From Achromobacter anxifer (lineage in GTDB: Bacteria > Pseudomonadota > Gammaproteobacteria > Burkholderiales > Burkholderiaceae_B), in the NCBI RefSeq assembly GCF_903652925.1, contig NZ_CAHLAR010000002.1, positions 310,001-374,000 on the forward strand: a stretch of DNA of 64,000 bases. The letters are read 5' to 3'. The notes under the pieces were generated by a model. The model was not told where the DNA came from, ran no database searches, and saw only the letters and a list, made by a program, of their open reading frames with translations. The position numbers were made by a program, and so were the translations under genes. Shown here in pieces: positions 43,080-52,285 of the stretch. Position 1 is the first letter of the stretch, and every line of letters starts with the position of its first letter.

Positions 43080-43165
43080 AAACCACCTCTTATGGAGAGA
43101 TTCTGAGGGCAAGTGCAGTGCGTCTGTGTGTTTAGCAACAGTTGCAGGCGGCGTCAACCGGCAGA

Positions 43166-44143
43166 TCAATATCCCAATGCCGCGTCGGCGCAGGTATCGG
43201 GCCGCCGCCCCTCCTGCACCGTCTTCAGGTTCTCCAGGGTCTGGCGGGCGATGGCGGCGGCCGGCGTGCGCGTGGCGATGTGCGGCGTGACCAGCACGTT
43301 GCGGTGGCGCCAGAGGGCATGTTCCGGCGGCAAGGGCTCCTGCGGCGTGGCGTCCACCGTGGCGTAGGACAGCTGGCCGCTGTCCAGCGCCGCCAGCAGG
43401 GCATCGGGATCCAGATGCTCGCCGCGGCCCGCGTTGACGACGTGGGCGCCGCGCGGCAGCTGCGCGAAGGTGGCGGCGCCCAGGAAGCCGCGGGTCTCGT
43501 CCGTCAGGGGCAGCAGGCAGACCAGGGTGTCGGCTTCGGCCAGCAGGGCCGGCAGGCCGTCGGCGCCGTGATGCCCGATGATGTCCGCGGGCAGATCGGG
43601 CTTGGGCGTGCGGCTCCAGCCCGATACGCGGTAGCCCAGCGCCGACAGCGCGCGCGCCGCGGCCAGGCCCAGGCGGCCCAGCCCGGCGATGGCGACGCGG
43701 TGCTCGGACGGCGGCACGATGGGGCTTTCGCGCCAGATGCCCTCGGCGCTATTGCGCACGTAGTCGGGGAAGTGCCGGTGATGATTGATCACCGCCCAGG
43801 CGACGTAGGTGCTCATGCCCGCGGTCATGCCGGCCTCGGACACTCGGCACACCGGCACATGGCGCGGCAGCGCGGGATCGGCATAGATGTGGTCCACGCC
43901 CGCGCCTATCGATTGGATCAGGCGCAGGTTGGGCAAGGCGCCCAGCACGCCGGCAGGGGGCTGCCAGCACACTGCCGCGTCGATCCGGGCCGGATCGCCC
44001 AGCTCGTCCGCGGTACGCCATTCGATGTCGGGCCGCAGGGCCTGGAAGGCCGGCACCAGATAGCGCATGTCCAGCACCCGGCTCAAGAGCGCGATGCAGG
44101 GCGGCCGGTCCGCGGCCGCGGCGGGATACAGCAGCGCGCTCAT
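43166..44143 (-). CDS. D-2-hydroxyacid dehydrogenase (GhrA-like)
   Basis: A 325-residue D-isomer 2-hydroxyacid dehydrogenase. NAD(P)-binding Gly-Leu-Gly-Arg-Leu-Gly near 154-159, the Asn-Ala-Gly-Arg-Gly segment carrying the substrate Arg near 241, and Thr-Pro-His-Ile-Ala with the catalytic His near 289. Resemblance is to GhrA glyoxylate/hydroxypyruvate reductases. It is last in the aldolase/Dpp operon and overlaps the ATPase gene by four bases, so it probably acts on the product of the class II aldolase. Confidence 0.87.
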   Translation of the reverse strand: MSALLYPAAAADRPPCIALLSRVLDMRYLVPAFQALRPDIEWRTADELGDPARIDAAVCWQPPAGVLGALPNLRLIQSIGAGVDHIYADPALPRHVPVCRVSEAGMTAGMSTYVAWAVINHHRHFPDYVRNSAEGIWRESPIVPPSEHRVAIAGLGRLGLAAARALSALGYRVSGWSRTPKPDLPADIIGHHGADGLPALLAEADTLVCLLPLTDETRGFLGAATFAQLPRGAHVVNAGRGEHLDPDALLAALDSGQLSYATVDATPQEPLPPEHALWRHRNVLVTPHIATRTPAAAIARQTLENLKTVQEGRRPDTCADAALGY

Positions 44144-45789
44144 GCCGCCACCTCCGAGTAGCGGGCGAGGCCCGTTAGCCGCGCTCGTCCGGAGACGATG
44201 CTGGCAAAGTCCGGCACCGCCTGCACCAACTGGCGCGTGTAGTCCTGGCTGGGGGCGCGGATGACCTGGGCGGCGGAGCCGCATTCGATGATGCGGCCCT
44301 GCTGCATGACCGCGATGCGGTCGCACATCTGCGCCGCCACGCGCAGGTCGTGGGTCACGAACAGCATGCTCAGGTGGAATTGCTGGCGCACGCTGGCGAA
44401 CAGGTCCAGCACCTGGGCCTGCACCGACACGTCCAGCGCCGACACGGGCTCGTCGGCCACGATCAGTTCGGGTTCCGAAGCCAGCGCGCGCGCAATGCCG
44501 ATGCGCTGGCGCTGGCCGCCGGAGAATTCATGCGGATAGCGCTCGGCGGCGTCAGGGTTCAGGCCGACCAGCCGCAGCAGTTCCGCCGCCCGCTCGCGGG
44601 CGCGCGCCGGCGCCATGCCCTGCGCCAGCGGGCCGGCCATGATCGAGCGGCCCACGGTATGGCGCGGGTTGAGCGAGGCCTGAGGATCCTGGAACACCAT
44701 CTGCACCCGGCCCGGCGCCGGCCGCGCGCCGCGCTCCTGGCCGTTGAAGAGGATCTGGCCGCCGTCCGGCGCCAGCAGCCCGGCGATGCAGCGGCCCAGC
44801 GTGGATTTGCCGGAGCCGGATTCGCCCACCAGGCCCAGCACTTCGCCGCGCTGCAGGGTGAAGCTGATGCCGCGCATGGCGGTGGTTTCGCGGCCGCGCC
44901 GGAACAGTCCGCCGCCTGACGAGTAGGTCTTGCGCAGGTCGCGCACTTCCAGCAGCAGCGGCTGCGCGTCGGCGGCCGCGCCAGCCGCCGGCATGCCGTG
45001 CGGAATCGCGGAGATGAGCTTGCGGGTGTAGTCATGTTGCGGATTGCCGAGGACTGCGGCGGCGTCCCCGGCCTCGACGATCTGGCCCAGCTGCATGACG
45101 GCGACGCGGTCGGCGATCTGCGACACCACGCCGAAGTCATGCGTGATGAACAGCACCGCCGTGCCTTGCCGGGCCTGCAGGTCGCGGATCAGTTCCAGGA
45201 TCTGCGCTTGCGTGGTGACGTCCAGCGCGGTGGTGGGCTCGTCGGCGATCAGCAGGGCCGGCTCCAGCATCAGCGCGCAGGCGATCATGACGCGCTGGCG
45301 CTGTCCGCCCGACAGCCGTCCCGGGTAGCTGGCGGCGATGCCTTCGGGATCGGGCAGGCGCACGTCGCGCAGCGCGGCGAGGATGCGGGCGCGCTTGTCG
45401 GCGGGGGTGAGCTGCAGGTGCGCGTCCAGCGCTTCCTCCAGCTGTTCGCCGATGCGCATGACGGGATTGAGCGCCGACATCGGGTCCTGGAAGATCATGC
45501 CGATGCGGTTGCCGCGCAGGGCGCGCCATTGCGGCTCCCGCAGCGCCAGCAGGTCCTGGCCCTGGAAGGCGATGGTCCCGGCCACGGGCGCGACCAACGG
45601 TTGCGGCAGCAGGCCCATGACCGCGTTGGCGATCATGGATTTGCCCGAGCCGCTTTCGCCCACGATGCAGAGCGTTTCGCCGGCAGCGACGGACAGGCTG
45701 GCTTCCTTGACGGCAAGGGCGCGGTCGGCGCCGGCGGGCAGCCGGATGCTCAGGCCGCGGATGTCGAGCAGCGGTGGCGTCGGCGTCAT
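44140..45789 (-). CDS. Dipeptide/oligopeptide ABC transporter, fused dual ATPase (DppD-DppF)
   Basis: A 549-residue protein carrying two complete ABC domains in one chain. The first has Walker A Gly-Glu-Ser-Gly-Ser-Gly-Lys-Ser at 44-51 and signature Leu-Ser-Gly-Gly-Gln; the second has the same Walker A at about 318-325 and Phe-Ser-Gly-Gly-Gln. Each is followed by an Asp-Glu-Pro Walker B. Most Dpp systems use two separate ATPases, so the fusion is the notable point. It starts at ATG 45789, overlapping the permease gene by four bases. Confidence 0.92.
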   Translation of the reverse strand: MTPTPPLLDIRGLSIRLPAGADRALAVKEASLSVAAGETLCIVGESGSGKSMIANAVMGLLPQPLVAPVAGTIAFQGQDLLALREPQWRALRGNRIGMIFQDPMSALNPVMRIGEQLEEALDAHLQLTPADKRARILAALRDVRLPDPEGIAASYPGRLSGGQRQRVMIACALMLEPALLIADEPTTALDVTTQAQILELIRDLQARQGTAVLFITHDFGVVSQIADRVAVMQLGQIVEAGDAAAVLGNPQHDYTRKLISAIPHGMPAAGAAADAQPLLLEVRDLRKTYSSGGGLFRRGRETTAMRGISFTLQRGEVLGLVGESGSGKSTLGRCIAGLLAPDGGQILFNGQERGARPAPGRVQMVFQDPQASLNPRHTVGRSIMAGPLAQGMAPARARERAAELLRLVGLNPDAAERYPHEFSGGQRQRIGIARALASEPELIVADEPVSALDVSVQAQVLDLFASVRQQFHLSMLFVTHDLRVAAQMCDRIAVMQQGRIIECGSAAQVIRAPSQDYTRQLVQAVPDFASIVSGRARLTGLARYSEVAA

Positions 45790-46631
45790 GCGCGGCTCCT
45801 TGCGTCCAGGCGGGTGTTCAGGCCGTCGCTCAGGCCTTCGCCCACCAGGTTCAGCGCCAGCACGGTCAGCAGGATGGCCACGCCGGGGAACAGGCTGATC
45901 CACCAGGCCTGGCGCAAGGCGGTGCGGGCCGCGCCGATCATGTAGCCCCAGCTCATGACGTTGGGATCGCCCAGGCCCATGAAGCTCAGGCTGGACTCCA
46001 GCAGGATGGCGGTGGCCACCATCAGCGACCCCATCACCACGATCGGCGCGGCCGCGTTGGGCAGGATCTGGGTGATGATGATGCGCAGGTTGGATTCGCC
46101 CGCCAGGTGCGCGGCGTGGACGAAGTCGCGATGGCGCAGCGTCAGGAATTCGCCGCGCACCAGGCGCGCCACCGGCGGCCACGAGACCAGCGCGATGGCG
46201 GTGACGATGGAGCCCACCGAAGGCTGGAAGATCGCCACCAGCACGATGGCCAGCGCAAAGCTGGGGATGGCCTGGAACAGCTCGGTAAAGCGCATCAGGC
46301 CGGAATCCACCCAGCCGCCGTAATAGCCGGCCAGCGCGCCCACCGATACGCCGATCAAGAGGCCGGCCAGCGTCGAGATCAGGCCGATCAGCAGCGACAC
46401 GCGCGCGCCGTAGGCCAGGCCGGAGCCGATGTCGCGGCCCATGGTGTCGGTGCCGAAGGGCAGGCCGGCCATGTCCAGCGGGGGCAGGAACGGGCGCTGC
46501 ACCATGGCCCAGGGATCGTGCGCGGCGATCAGCGGCGCGGCCAGGGCCAGCAGCAGCACCGCGGCCATCACGGCCAGGCCGGCCAGCGCGCCTTTGTTGC
46601 GGCGGAAACGCCGCCAGAATCCGTTGTTCAT
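45786..46631 (-). CDS. ABC transporter permease (DppC type)
   Basis: A 281-residue inner-membrane permease with an N-terminal cytoplasmic stretch rich in Arg, a first helix at about 18-37, and five more helices. The EAA loop is visible as Ala-Ala-His-Leu-Ala-Gly-Glu-Ser near residue 190. It pairs with the DppB-type permease encoded upstream. ATG 46631 overlaps that gene by four bases. Confidence 0.9.
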   Translation of the reverse strand: MNNGFWRRFRRNKGALAGLAVMAAVLLLALAAPLIAAHDPWAMVQRPFLPPLDMAGLPFGTDTMGRDIGSGLAYGARVSLLIGLISTLAGLLIGVSVGALAGYYGGWVDSGLMRFTELFQAIPSFALAIVLVAIFQPSVGSIVTAIALVSWPPVARLVRGEFLTLRHRDFVHAAHLAGESNLRIIITQILPNAAAPIVVMGSLMVATAILLESSLSFMGLGDPNVMSWGYMIGAARTALRQAWWISLFPGVAILLTVLALNLVGEGLSDGLNTRLDARSRA

Positions 46632-47602
46632 TGCAGTTCTATCCTCGGGTCGGCCAACGTGTAGAGCAGGTCGGTGACGATGTTGAACGCCACGGCGAGT
46701 GCGGCAGTGATCAGGAAGGTGCCCAGCAGCAGGTTGTAGTCGCGCTGCACCAGCGCATCGAACATCAGGCGGCCGATGCCGGGCCAGGCGAAGACGGTTT
46801 CGATTAGCACCGTGCCGCCCACCATGGAGCCGGCCTGGATGCCGGCCAGGGTGATGACGGGCAACAGCGCGTTGCGCAGGATGTGGTGGCGCTGGACGCG
46901 GCGCGGCGGCAGGCCCTTGGCGCGCGCGGTCTTGACGAAGTCCATCTGCGCCACTTCCAGCATGGAGGTGCGCGTCATGCGGGCGTAGACCGCCATGTAG
47001 AACAGCGCCAGCGTGGCGGCGGGCAGCGCCAGGTGGCGCGCGATGTCGGCGGCCCGCGCCAGGCCCGAGTAGCCCGCGCCGACGGTCTCGAAACCGAATC
47101 CCGGCAGCCATTCCAGCTTGACGGAAAACAGCAGCACCCCCATCAGCGCCAGCCAGAACAGCGGCGTGGCGTAGAACAACATGGACAGCGTGCTGACCAG
47201 GCTGTCCAGCCAGGTCCCGGCGCGCGCGCTGGCCCAGGCGCCCAGCGCCACGCCCAGGGTCAACGAGACGACGAAGGCCGTCATGGTCAGCAGCAGCGTG
47301 GCGGGCAGGCGTTCGGCGATCAGGCTCATCACCGGCCGCTGCTGGCGGTAGGAGTCGCCCAGGTCCAGCCGCGCCGCGTGCCCGAGATAGCTCGCCAGCT
47401 GCTGGGGCAGGGGCTTGTCGAGCCCGAAGCGCTCGCGCAGCTGCGCCATGAAGACCTCGTCGGCCGCGCCGGCTTCGCCCGCCATGACGGTGGCGGGATC
47501 GCCGGGCGCGGCGCGGATGAGCAGGAAATTGATGACCGCGATCAGGGCCAGCACGAGCAGGCCCTGTACCACGCGGCGCATCAGGTAGGCGAGTTTCTTC
47601 AT
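46628..47602 (-). CDS. ABC transporter permease (DppB type)
   Basis: A 324-residue permease with the DppB layout: helix 1 at about 10-30 followed by a periplasmic region with Pro-Gly-Asp-Pro-Ala (33-37), then five helices. The EAA loop is Thr-Ala-Arg-Ala-Lys-Gly-Leu near 225. It forms the channel with the DppC-type subunit. The order binding protein, B, C, ATPase is complete. Confidence 0.92.
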   Translation of the reverse strand: MKKLAYLMRRVVQGLLVLALIAVINFLLIRAAPGDPATVMAGEAGAADEVFMAQLRERFGLDKPLPQQLASYLGHAARLDLGDSYRQQRPVMSLIAERLPATLLLTMTAFVVSLTLGVALGAWASARAGTWLDSLVSTLSMLFYATPLFWLALMGVLLFSVKLEWLPGFGFETVGAGYSGLARAADIARHLALPAATLALFYMAVYARMTRTSMLEVAQMDFVKTARAKGLPPRRVQRHHILRNALLPVITLAGIQAGSMVGGTVLIETVFAWPGIGRLMFDALVQRDYNLLLGTFLITAALAVAFNIVTDLLYTLADPRIELQ

Positions 47603-47630
47603 GGCGTTCCCCCTGGACGGACGGCCGTGT

Positions 47631-49196
47631 TCAGGCCAGCGTGGCGCGCGCCAGGCTGTCGTTCAAACCTATGCCTGAATTGATCAGGTTCTTGATGTTG
47701 TTGCGGTACAGGGTGGGGAATTGCAGTTCCAGCAGCCAGGCCACGGGCACGTCGTCCACCAGCACGCGCTGCACTTCCTCGTACAGGCGGCGGCGCGCTT
47801 CGGGGTCGGCTTCGCGCGAGCCGCGCTCGAACAGGTCGTCGACCTTGGGATTGCTGTAGCCCTCGACGTTGTTCCAGGGCGAGCCCTTGGCGATGGTCGA
47901 CGTGAGGTAGTTGCGGGCCACGCCCAGCGCCGCGTCGCCGTACTGGTAGAGGTAGCAGAAGGCGATGTCGTAGTCCCAGTTGGCGGTCTTTTCGCTCCAG
48001 CCGGCGACGTCGGTGGCGGTCATCTCCAGCTTGATGCCGGCCTCGGCCAGGTTCTGGCGCGCGATCTCGGCAAAGCGCTGCCAGGTTTCGCCGTAGGGCA
48101 GCGGCAGCAGGCGCAGGGTCTGGCCCTTGTAGCCGGCCTCTTTCAGCAACTGCTTGGCGCGCGTCAGGTCGCGCGGATACTTGGTCACTTCGTCGGTGTG
48201 GTAGCGCACGGTGCTGTTGAACGGACCGGTTGCGACCTTGCCGAAGCCGTACCAGGCCACGTTGCGCATGGCCTCGCGGTCCAGCGCGTACATGATGGCG
48301 CGGCGCACCCGTACGTCGGCCAGCACCGGGTTGCGGTTGTTCAGCCACATGAAGGAGTGGGGACCGAAGAACTCCCAGCCCTTGGTGGTGATCTCCACGT
48401 TGGGCAGGCCCTTCAGGCGCGCGATGTCGAAGTACTCCACGGTGCCGCCGGGCAGCACGTCCAGCTTGCCGGACTCGAAAGCCGCCGAACGCGAGGCCGC
48501 GTCGGGAATCACGTGGAAGTACAGCGTCTCCACGTTTGGCACGGCGGGCTCGTGGTACTGCTCGTTGCGCACCAGCTGGATGTACGAGCCGCGGCGCCAT
48601 TCCTTGAACTTGTAGGGGCCGGTGCCGATGGGGGTGTTGTTGGCCGGGTTGTTCTGGAAGTCGGTGCCTTCGTAGATGTGGCGCGGCACCATGGGCATGG
48701 TGCCGACCTCGAACAGCCCCAGGAAGGGCGCGAAGGGGCGCGGCAGGCTGAATTCCACCGTATGGTCGTCCAGCGCCTTGATGCTGTCCACGAAGGCCAG
48801 GCCGGCGCGCAGGCGCGCATGGGTCTTGCGCAGGAACTGGTCGACGCTGAACACCACGTCGTGGGCGTCGAAGGGCTTGCCGTCATGCCACAGCACGCCT
48901 TGCTTCAACTTGAAGGTGTACACCGTGGCCGCGTCGTTCACCGTCCAGGAGGCCGCCAGGCCCGGCATGGGCTCCAGCTTCTCGTCATAGCGCAGCAGGC
49001 CTTCATAGATGTTGCCCCCGATCATCTGGGTGGGGCCGTTCTGGATGATGCCCAGCATCAGGCCGGACGGTTCCGGCTGCACGGCAATGTTCAGCACGCC
49101 GTTGCGGGCGGCGGCGGCCCATGCGGGCAGGGTGGCGCTGGCGCTCCACCATCCCGCCGTGGCGGCGCTGGCGATCAGAAAGTCGCGACGATTCAT
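47631..49196 (-). CDS. ABC transporter substrate-binding protein (SBP_bac_5)
   Basis: A 521-residue periplasmic protein of the Dpp/Opp family. The leader has a twin-arginine motif (Asn-Arg-Arg-Asp-Phe-Leu-Ile) and hydrophobic core, cleavage near residue 28, so it may be Tat-exported, unusual for the class. The mature part has the family's Gly-Leu-Leu-Arg-Tyr-Asp and Asp-Val-Val-Phe-Ser-Val-Asp segments. It captures the ligand and delivers it to the two permeases. Ligand may be a peptide, glycoside or other small solute; the operon's enzymes suggest a hydroxy/oxo acid precursor. Confidence 0.9.
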   Translation of the reverse strand: MNRRDFLIASAATAGWWSASATLPAWAAAARNGVLNIAVQPEPSGLMLGIIQNGPTQMIGGNIYEGLLRYDEKLEPMPGLAASWTVNDAATVYTFKLKQGVLWHDGKPFDAHDVVFSVDQFLRKTHARLRAGLAFVDSIKALDDHTVEFSLPRPFAPFLGLFEVGTMPMVPRHIYEGTDFQNNPANNTPIGTGPYKFKEWRRGSYIQLVRNEQYHEPAVPNVETLYFHVIPDAASRSAAFESGKLDVLPGGTVEYFDIARLKGLPNVEITTKGWEFFGPHSFMWLNNRNPVLADVRVRRAIMYALDREAMRNVAWYGFGKVATGPFNSTVRYHTDEVTKYPRDLTRAKQLLKEAGYKGQTLRLLPLPYGETWQRFAEIARQNLAEAGIKLEMTATDVAGWSEKTANWDYDIAFCYLYQYGDAALGVARNYLTSTIAKGSPWNNVEGYSNPKVDDLFERGSREADPEARRRLYEEVQRVLVDDVPVAWLLELQFPTLYRNNIKNLINSGIGLNDSLARATLA

Positions 49197-49230
49197 GAGG
49201 TTCTCCTGGAGTCGGGAGCCGGAGCGCGCT

Positions 49231-50022
49231 TCAGGCGCGCGGCGCGGCGGGAGCGCTGGACTGGGGATGCACCAGCTTGAGCAGCGCGCGCCATTCGCGT
49301 TCGCTGGGGTCGGTGGCGCCGGGCAGGCGGTTGGTGTCGCCGCTGGCGTACTGCCGCGCGGTCTTTTCGCTGACCTGCGGGCTGACCGGGTAGGTCGCCT
49401 GGCCCGTCGATTGGATCGCCAGCTGGACGCGGCAGGCGCGGTCCAGGTTGAGCATGAGGATGAAGGCTTCGGCGACCGTGGCGCCCACCGTCAGCAAGCC
49501 GTGGTTGCGCAGGATCATGGCCTTGTGCTGGCCCAGGTCGGCGACCAGGCGCTCGCGTTCCTCCAGGTCCAGCGCGATGCCTTCGTAGTCGTGGTACGCG
49601 ACCCGGTTGTAGAACTGCAGCGCCCATTGGTTCACCGGCTGCAGGCCGCAGGCCAGCGAGGACACGGCCACGCCCGCGACGGTATGCGTGTGCAGCACGC
49701 AGCCCGCTTCGGGGCGGCCCATGTGCACGGCGCTGTGGATGGTGAAGCCCGCCGGGTTCACGTCATGGTCGGTGGGCGCGACCGCGTGGCCGTCCATGCC
49801 GACCTTGACCAGCGATTCGGGCGTGATGTCGCGGAACAGATGGCCGTAGGGGTTGATCAGGAACGCGCCTTCCTCGCCCGGCACGCGCGCCGAGATATGG
49901 GTGTAGATGCTGTCGTCCATGCCGAAGTGGGCGGTCAGCCGGTAGCACGCGGCGAGATCCTGGCGGGTTTGCCACTCCGCCGCACTCATGGACTGCGGCG
50001 CGGTGTCGAGGGGTGTGACCAT
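49231..50022 (-). CDS. Class II aldolase/adducin family protein
   Basis: A 263-residue protein. Zinc ligands are visible as His111 and His113 in Leu-His-Thr-His-Thr and His174 in Arg-Asn-His-Gly; Glu69 in Pro-Glu-Ser is a candidate catalytic acid. The family covers fuculose/ribulose-phosphate aldolases and related enzymes, but members of this length in beta-proteobacteria are mostly of unknown substrate. It is first in the six-gene operon that continues with the Dpp-type importer and GhrA-like dehydrogenase, and is divergent from the GntR regulator. Confidence 0.87.
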   Translation of the reverse strand: MVTPLDTAPQSMSAAEWQTRQDLAACYRLTAHFGMDDSIYTHISARVPGEEGAFLINPYGHLFRDITPESLVKVGMDGHAVAPTDHDVNPAGFTIHSAVHMGRPEAGCVLHTHTVAGVAVSSLACGLQPVNQWALQFYNRVAYHDYEGIALDLEERERLVADLGQHKAMILRNHGLLTVGATVAEAFILMLNLDRACRVQLAIQSTGQATYPVSPQVSEKTARQYASGDTNRLPGATDPSEREWRALLKLVHPQSSAPAAPRA

Positions 50023-50090
50023 TCATGCGTCCTTGGTTGAGCTCGGCCTCCGTGGCGGGCCGGGATGCGAAGGATTATGCGTCGATAGTC

Positions 50091-50104
50091 AACTGTCGAC
50101 AGTT
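50091..50104. promoter_or_regulatory. GntR operator candidate
   Basis: AACTGTCGACAGTT is a perfect 14-base palindrome in the 174-base region between the divergent aldolase operon and GntR gene. Its core resembles the TTGTCGACAA-type sites bound by FCD-class GntR repressors. Confidence 0.65.
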
Positions 50105-50196
50105 AGCAGTAACACTGATATGCTTCCAAAAAATGGGGTGCTATATAGCTGACGCCTTGCTGCAATTCATCACCCCAGAACGAGACAGAACCCGCC

Positions 50197-50922
50197 ATGC
50201 CCGAGACCCCGGACCTCCACAGCCCTTTCGAATCCGTCAATGTTCCCGACCTGGTCGGCGTGGTCGAGGACCGGCTGACCCAGGCCATCGTGCAGGGGCG
50301 CCTGCCGCCGGGCAGCCGGGTGGTCGAAGCCGAGATCGCGCGGCAGATGGCGATCAGCCGCGCCCCGGTGCGCGAGGCTTCGCGCCGCCTGGAGCGCCAG
50401 GGCATTCTGGTGTCCAAGCCGCGCCGCGGCTTCTTCGTGCGCGAGATGTCGGTGCGCGAGATCGACGACCTGTTCCAGGTCCGCCTGAGCCTGGAGTTGA
50501 CCGCGGTGGCGGCGGCCTGCCAGCACGCGGACGCGGCCGGCCTGGCGCGCTTGAAGGACCTGCTGTCCCTGATGATGGCCGAGGCCGCCGACGCGCCGCA
50601 GCACCGCCGCATCGAACTGGACCTGAGCTTCCATACCCTGATCTGCGAGCTCTCGGGCAATGCCTATCTGCTGCGCCTGTTTTCCAGCACCCAGACCGAG
50701 ATGCGCATGATCATTTCGCTGATCGACAACGTGTACCAGGACCCGGAAATGGTGGCGGCCACGCACCAGCCCATTCTGGACGCGCTGGCGAAGCGCGATG
50801 CGGCGGCGGCGCAGGCCTGCATGAAAGTTCACCTGGACGATGCCTGGCAGCACGTCCGCAACCTGTTCGTCTCGCAGCATGGCGCCGCGGGCGGCAAGCC
50901 CGGGAGCGCAGCAAAACCATGA
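50197..50922 (+). CDS. GntR-family regulator (FCD/VanR class)
   Basis: A 241-residue regulator. The winged helix covers about residues 24-85 (Leu-Pro-Pro-Gly-Ser-Arg-Val and Pro-Val-Arg-Glu-Ala-Ser-Arg-Arg-Leu), followed by an all-helical FCD ligand domain with His residues near 143, 190 and 212 that may bind metal. Divergent from the aldolase/Dpp operon and four bases overlapping the deacetylase gene downstream. It probably represses both. Confidence 0.9.
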   Translation: MPETPDLHSPFESVNVPDLVGVVEDRLTQAIVQGRLPPGSRVVEAEIARQMAISRAPVREASRRLERQGILVSKPRRGFFVREMSVREIDDLFQVRLSLELTAVAAACQHADAAGLARLKDLLSLMMAEAADAPQHRRIELDLSFHTLICELSGNAYLLRLFSSTQTEMRMIISLIDNVYQDPEMVAATHQPILDALAKRDAAAAQACMKVHLDDAWQHVRNLFVSQHGAAGGKPGSAAKP

Positions 50923-51947
50923 AGGTCGTCTACAGCGACAAGCACCAGCTTCACGATCCGCAGTTCTTCATCTCGCGCGGCAAGGTCAAGCGCAGCAACG
51001 AACAGCCCGAGCGCGGCGCCCGCCTGCTGGCGGCCGCAATCGGCGCGGGGCACGAGATCATCGCGCCGGACGACCACGGCGCCGGCCCGCGCGCCGCGGT
51101 GCATGCGCCGCGCTACCTGCGCTTCCTGGAAACGGCCCACGCCCGCTGGCGCGAGCTGCCCGACGCCTCGGACGAAGTGATCGCGAACGTGCATCCCTTT
51201 CCGGGCGAACCCTGTGCCTATCCCGAGCACATCGTGGGCCTGGCGGGCTATCACATGGGCGATACCGCGTGCCCGATAGGCGCGGGCACCTGGGAGGCGG
51301 CCGTCTGGTCCGCGCATTGCGCCACGCACGCCGCCCGCCTGGTGCTGGACGGCGAGCGCGCGGCCTACGCCCTGTGCCGGCCGCCCGGTCACCACGCCTA
51401 CACCGAGCGCGCCAACGGCTTCTGCTACCTGAACAACACGGCCATCGCGGCCCAGTGCCTGCGCGCCGTCCATCCGCGCGTCGCGATCCTGGACCTGGAC
51501 GTGCATCACGGCAACGGCACGCAGGGCATCTTCTACCGCCGCGCCGACGTGCTGACCGTGTCGCTGCACGCGGACGCCTACAACACCACGCCGTTCTTCG
51601 TCGGCCATGCGCACGAAACCGGCGAGGGCGACGGGCTGGGCTACAACATCAACCGGCCCTTGGCAGTCGGAACGGGCGACGAGGGCTATCTGGCGGCGCT
51701 CAAGCGCGTCTGCCTGGAGATCCAGGCGTTCGCGCCAGGCGCATTGGTCGTCGCGCTGGGGCTGGATGCGCACGAGAAGGACCCGTACAAGGGACTGGCC
51801 GTGACCACGCCGGGCTTCGCGGCCATCCTGGCCCAGGTGGCGTCGCTGGGCCTGCCCACCGTGCTGGTGCAGGAAGGCGGCTATTTGTCTGACGACCTGG
51901 GGCCCAATCTGGCCAGCGCGCTGCGCGGCTTCGAATCCGCCGCGTAG
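50919..51947 (+). CDS. Acetylpolyamine amidohydrolase (histone-deacetylase family)
   Basis: A 342-residue zinc hydrolase. Visible are the catalytic His158-His159 pair in Pro-Gly-His-His-Ala, zinc ligands Asp194 and His196 in Asp-Leu-Asp-Val-His-His and Asp283 in Gly-Leu-Asp-Ala-His, and a Glu-Gly-Gly-Tyr loop with the transition-state Tyr. The N-terminal Asp-His-Gly-Ala segment fits acetylpolyamine amidohydrolases rather than acetoin-utilisation proteins. It removes acetyl groups from polyamines or similar amides. The gene overlaps gntR by four bases and, at its 3' end, overlaps the antisense Rieske gene by 67 bases. Confidence 0.9.
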   Translation: MKVVYSDKHQLHDPQFFISRGKVKRSNEQPERGARLLAAAIGAGHEIIAPDDHGAGPRAAVHAPRYLRFLETAHARWRELPDASDEVIANVHPFPGEPCAYPEHIVGLAGYHMGDTACPIGAGTWEAAVWSAHCATHAARLVLDGERAAYALCRPPGHHAYTERANGFCYLNNTAIAAQCLRAVHPRVAILDLDVHHGNGTQGIFYRRADVLTVSLHADAYNTTPFFVGHAHETGEGDGLGYNINRPLAVGTGDEGYLAALKRVCLEIQAFAPGALVVALGLDAHEKDPYKGLAVTTPGFAAILAQVASLGLPTVLVQEGGYLSDDLGPNLASALRGFESAA

Positions 51948-52285
51948 ACGCTGCCTGCTTCGATGCGCAGGGGCTGCGGATCCAGCGCCGCGCCCTGGCA
52001 CGGGCCTTCGATGCACAGCCCGTCCTCGAAGCGGAACAGGGCCGAATGGTGCGCGCACATCAGGACCTGGCCTTCGTAGGTCAGCACCGCGCCGTGCGCG
52101 GCGTCCAGCGTGACGGAAAAGTGCGGGCAGCGGTTCAGGTAGCCCCAGACCGCCGCCCCGCGCCGCAGCAGGATCAGCGGCTGCGCCTCCAGGTCCACCC
52201 GCAGCGAACCGCCGTCAGGTATGTCATCGATGCGGCACAGCGCCGTCCGCGACGCCGCTTCAGGCGCGGGGCAGCACGAAGTCAT
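51881..52285 (-). CDS. Rieske-type 2Fe-2S ferredoxin
   Basis: A 134-residue protein with the Rieske ligands Cys53-Pro-His55 and Cys77-Ala-His-His80. There is no membrane anchor or oxygenase catalytic domain, so it is a soluble electron carrier. It overlaps the intradiol dioxygenase gene by 26 bases and ends the hydroquinone operon. It could reduce an oxygenase partner or, by analogy with XylT-type ferredoxins, reactivate an oxidised ring-cleaving dioxygenase; both are inference. It lies antisense to the last 67 bases of the deacetylase gene. Confidence 0.85.
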   Translation of the reverse strand: MTSCCPAPEAASRTALCRIDDIPDGGSLRVDLEAQPLILLRRGAAVWGYLNRCPHFSVTLDAAHGAVLTYEGQVLMCAHHSALFRFEDGLCIEGPCQGAALDPQPLRIEAGSVYAADSKPRSALARLGPRSSDK

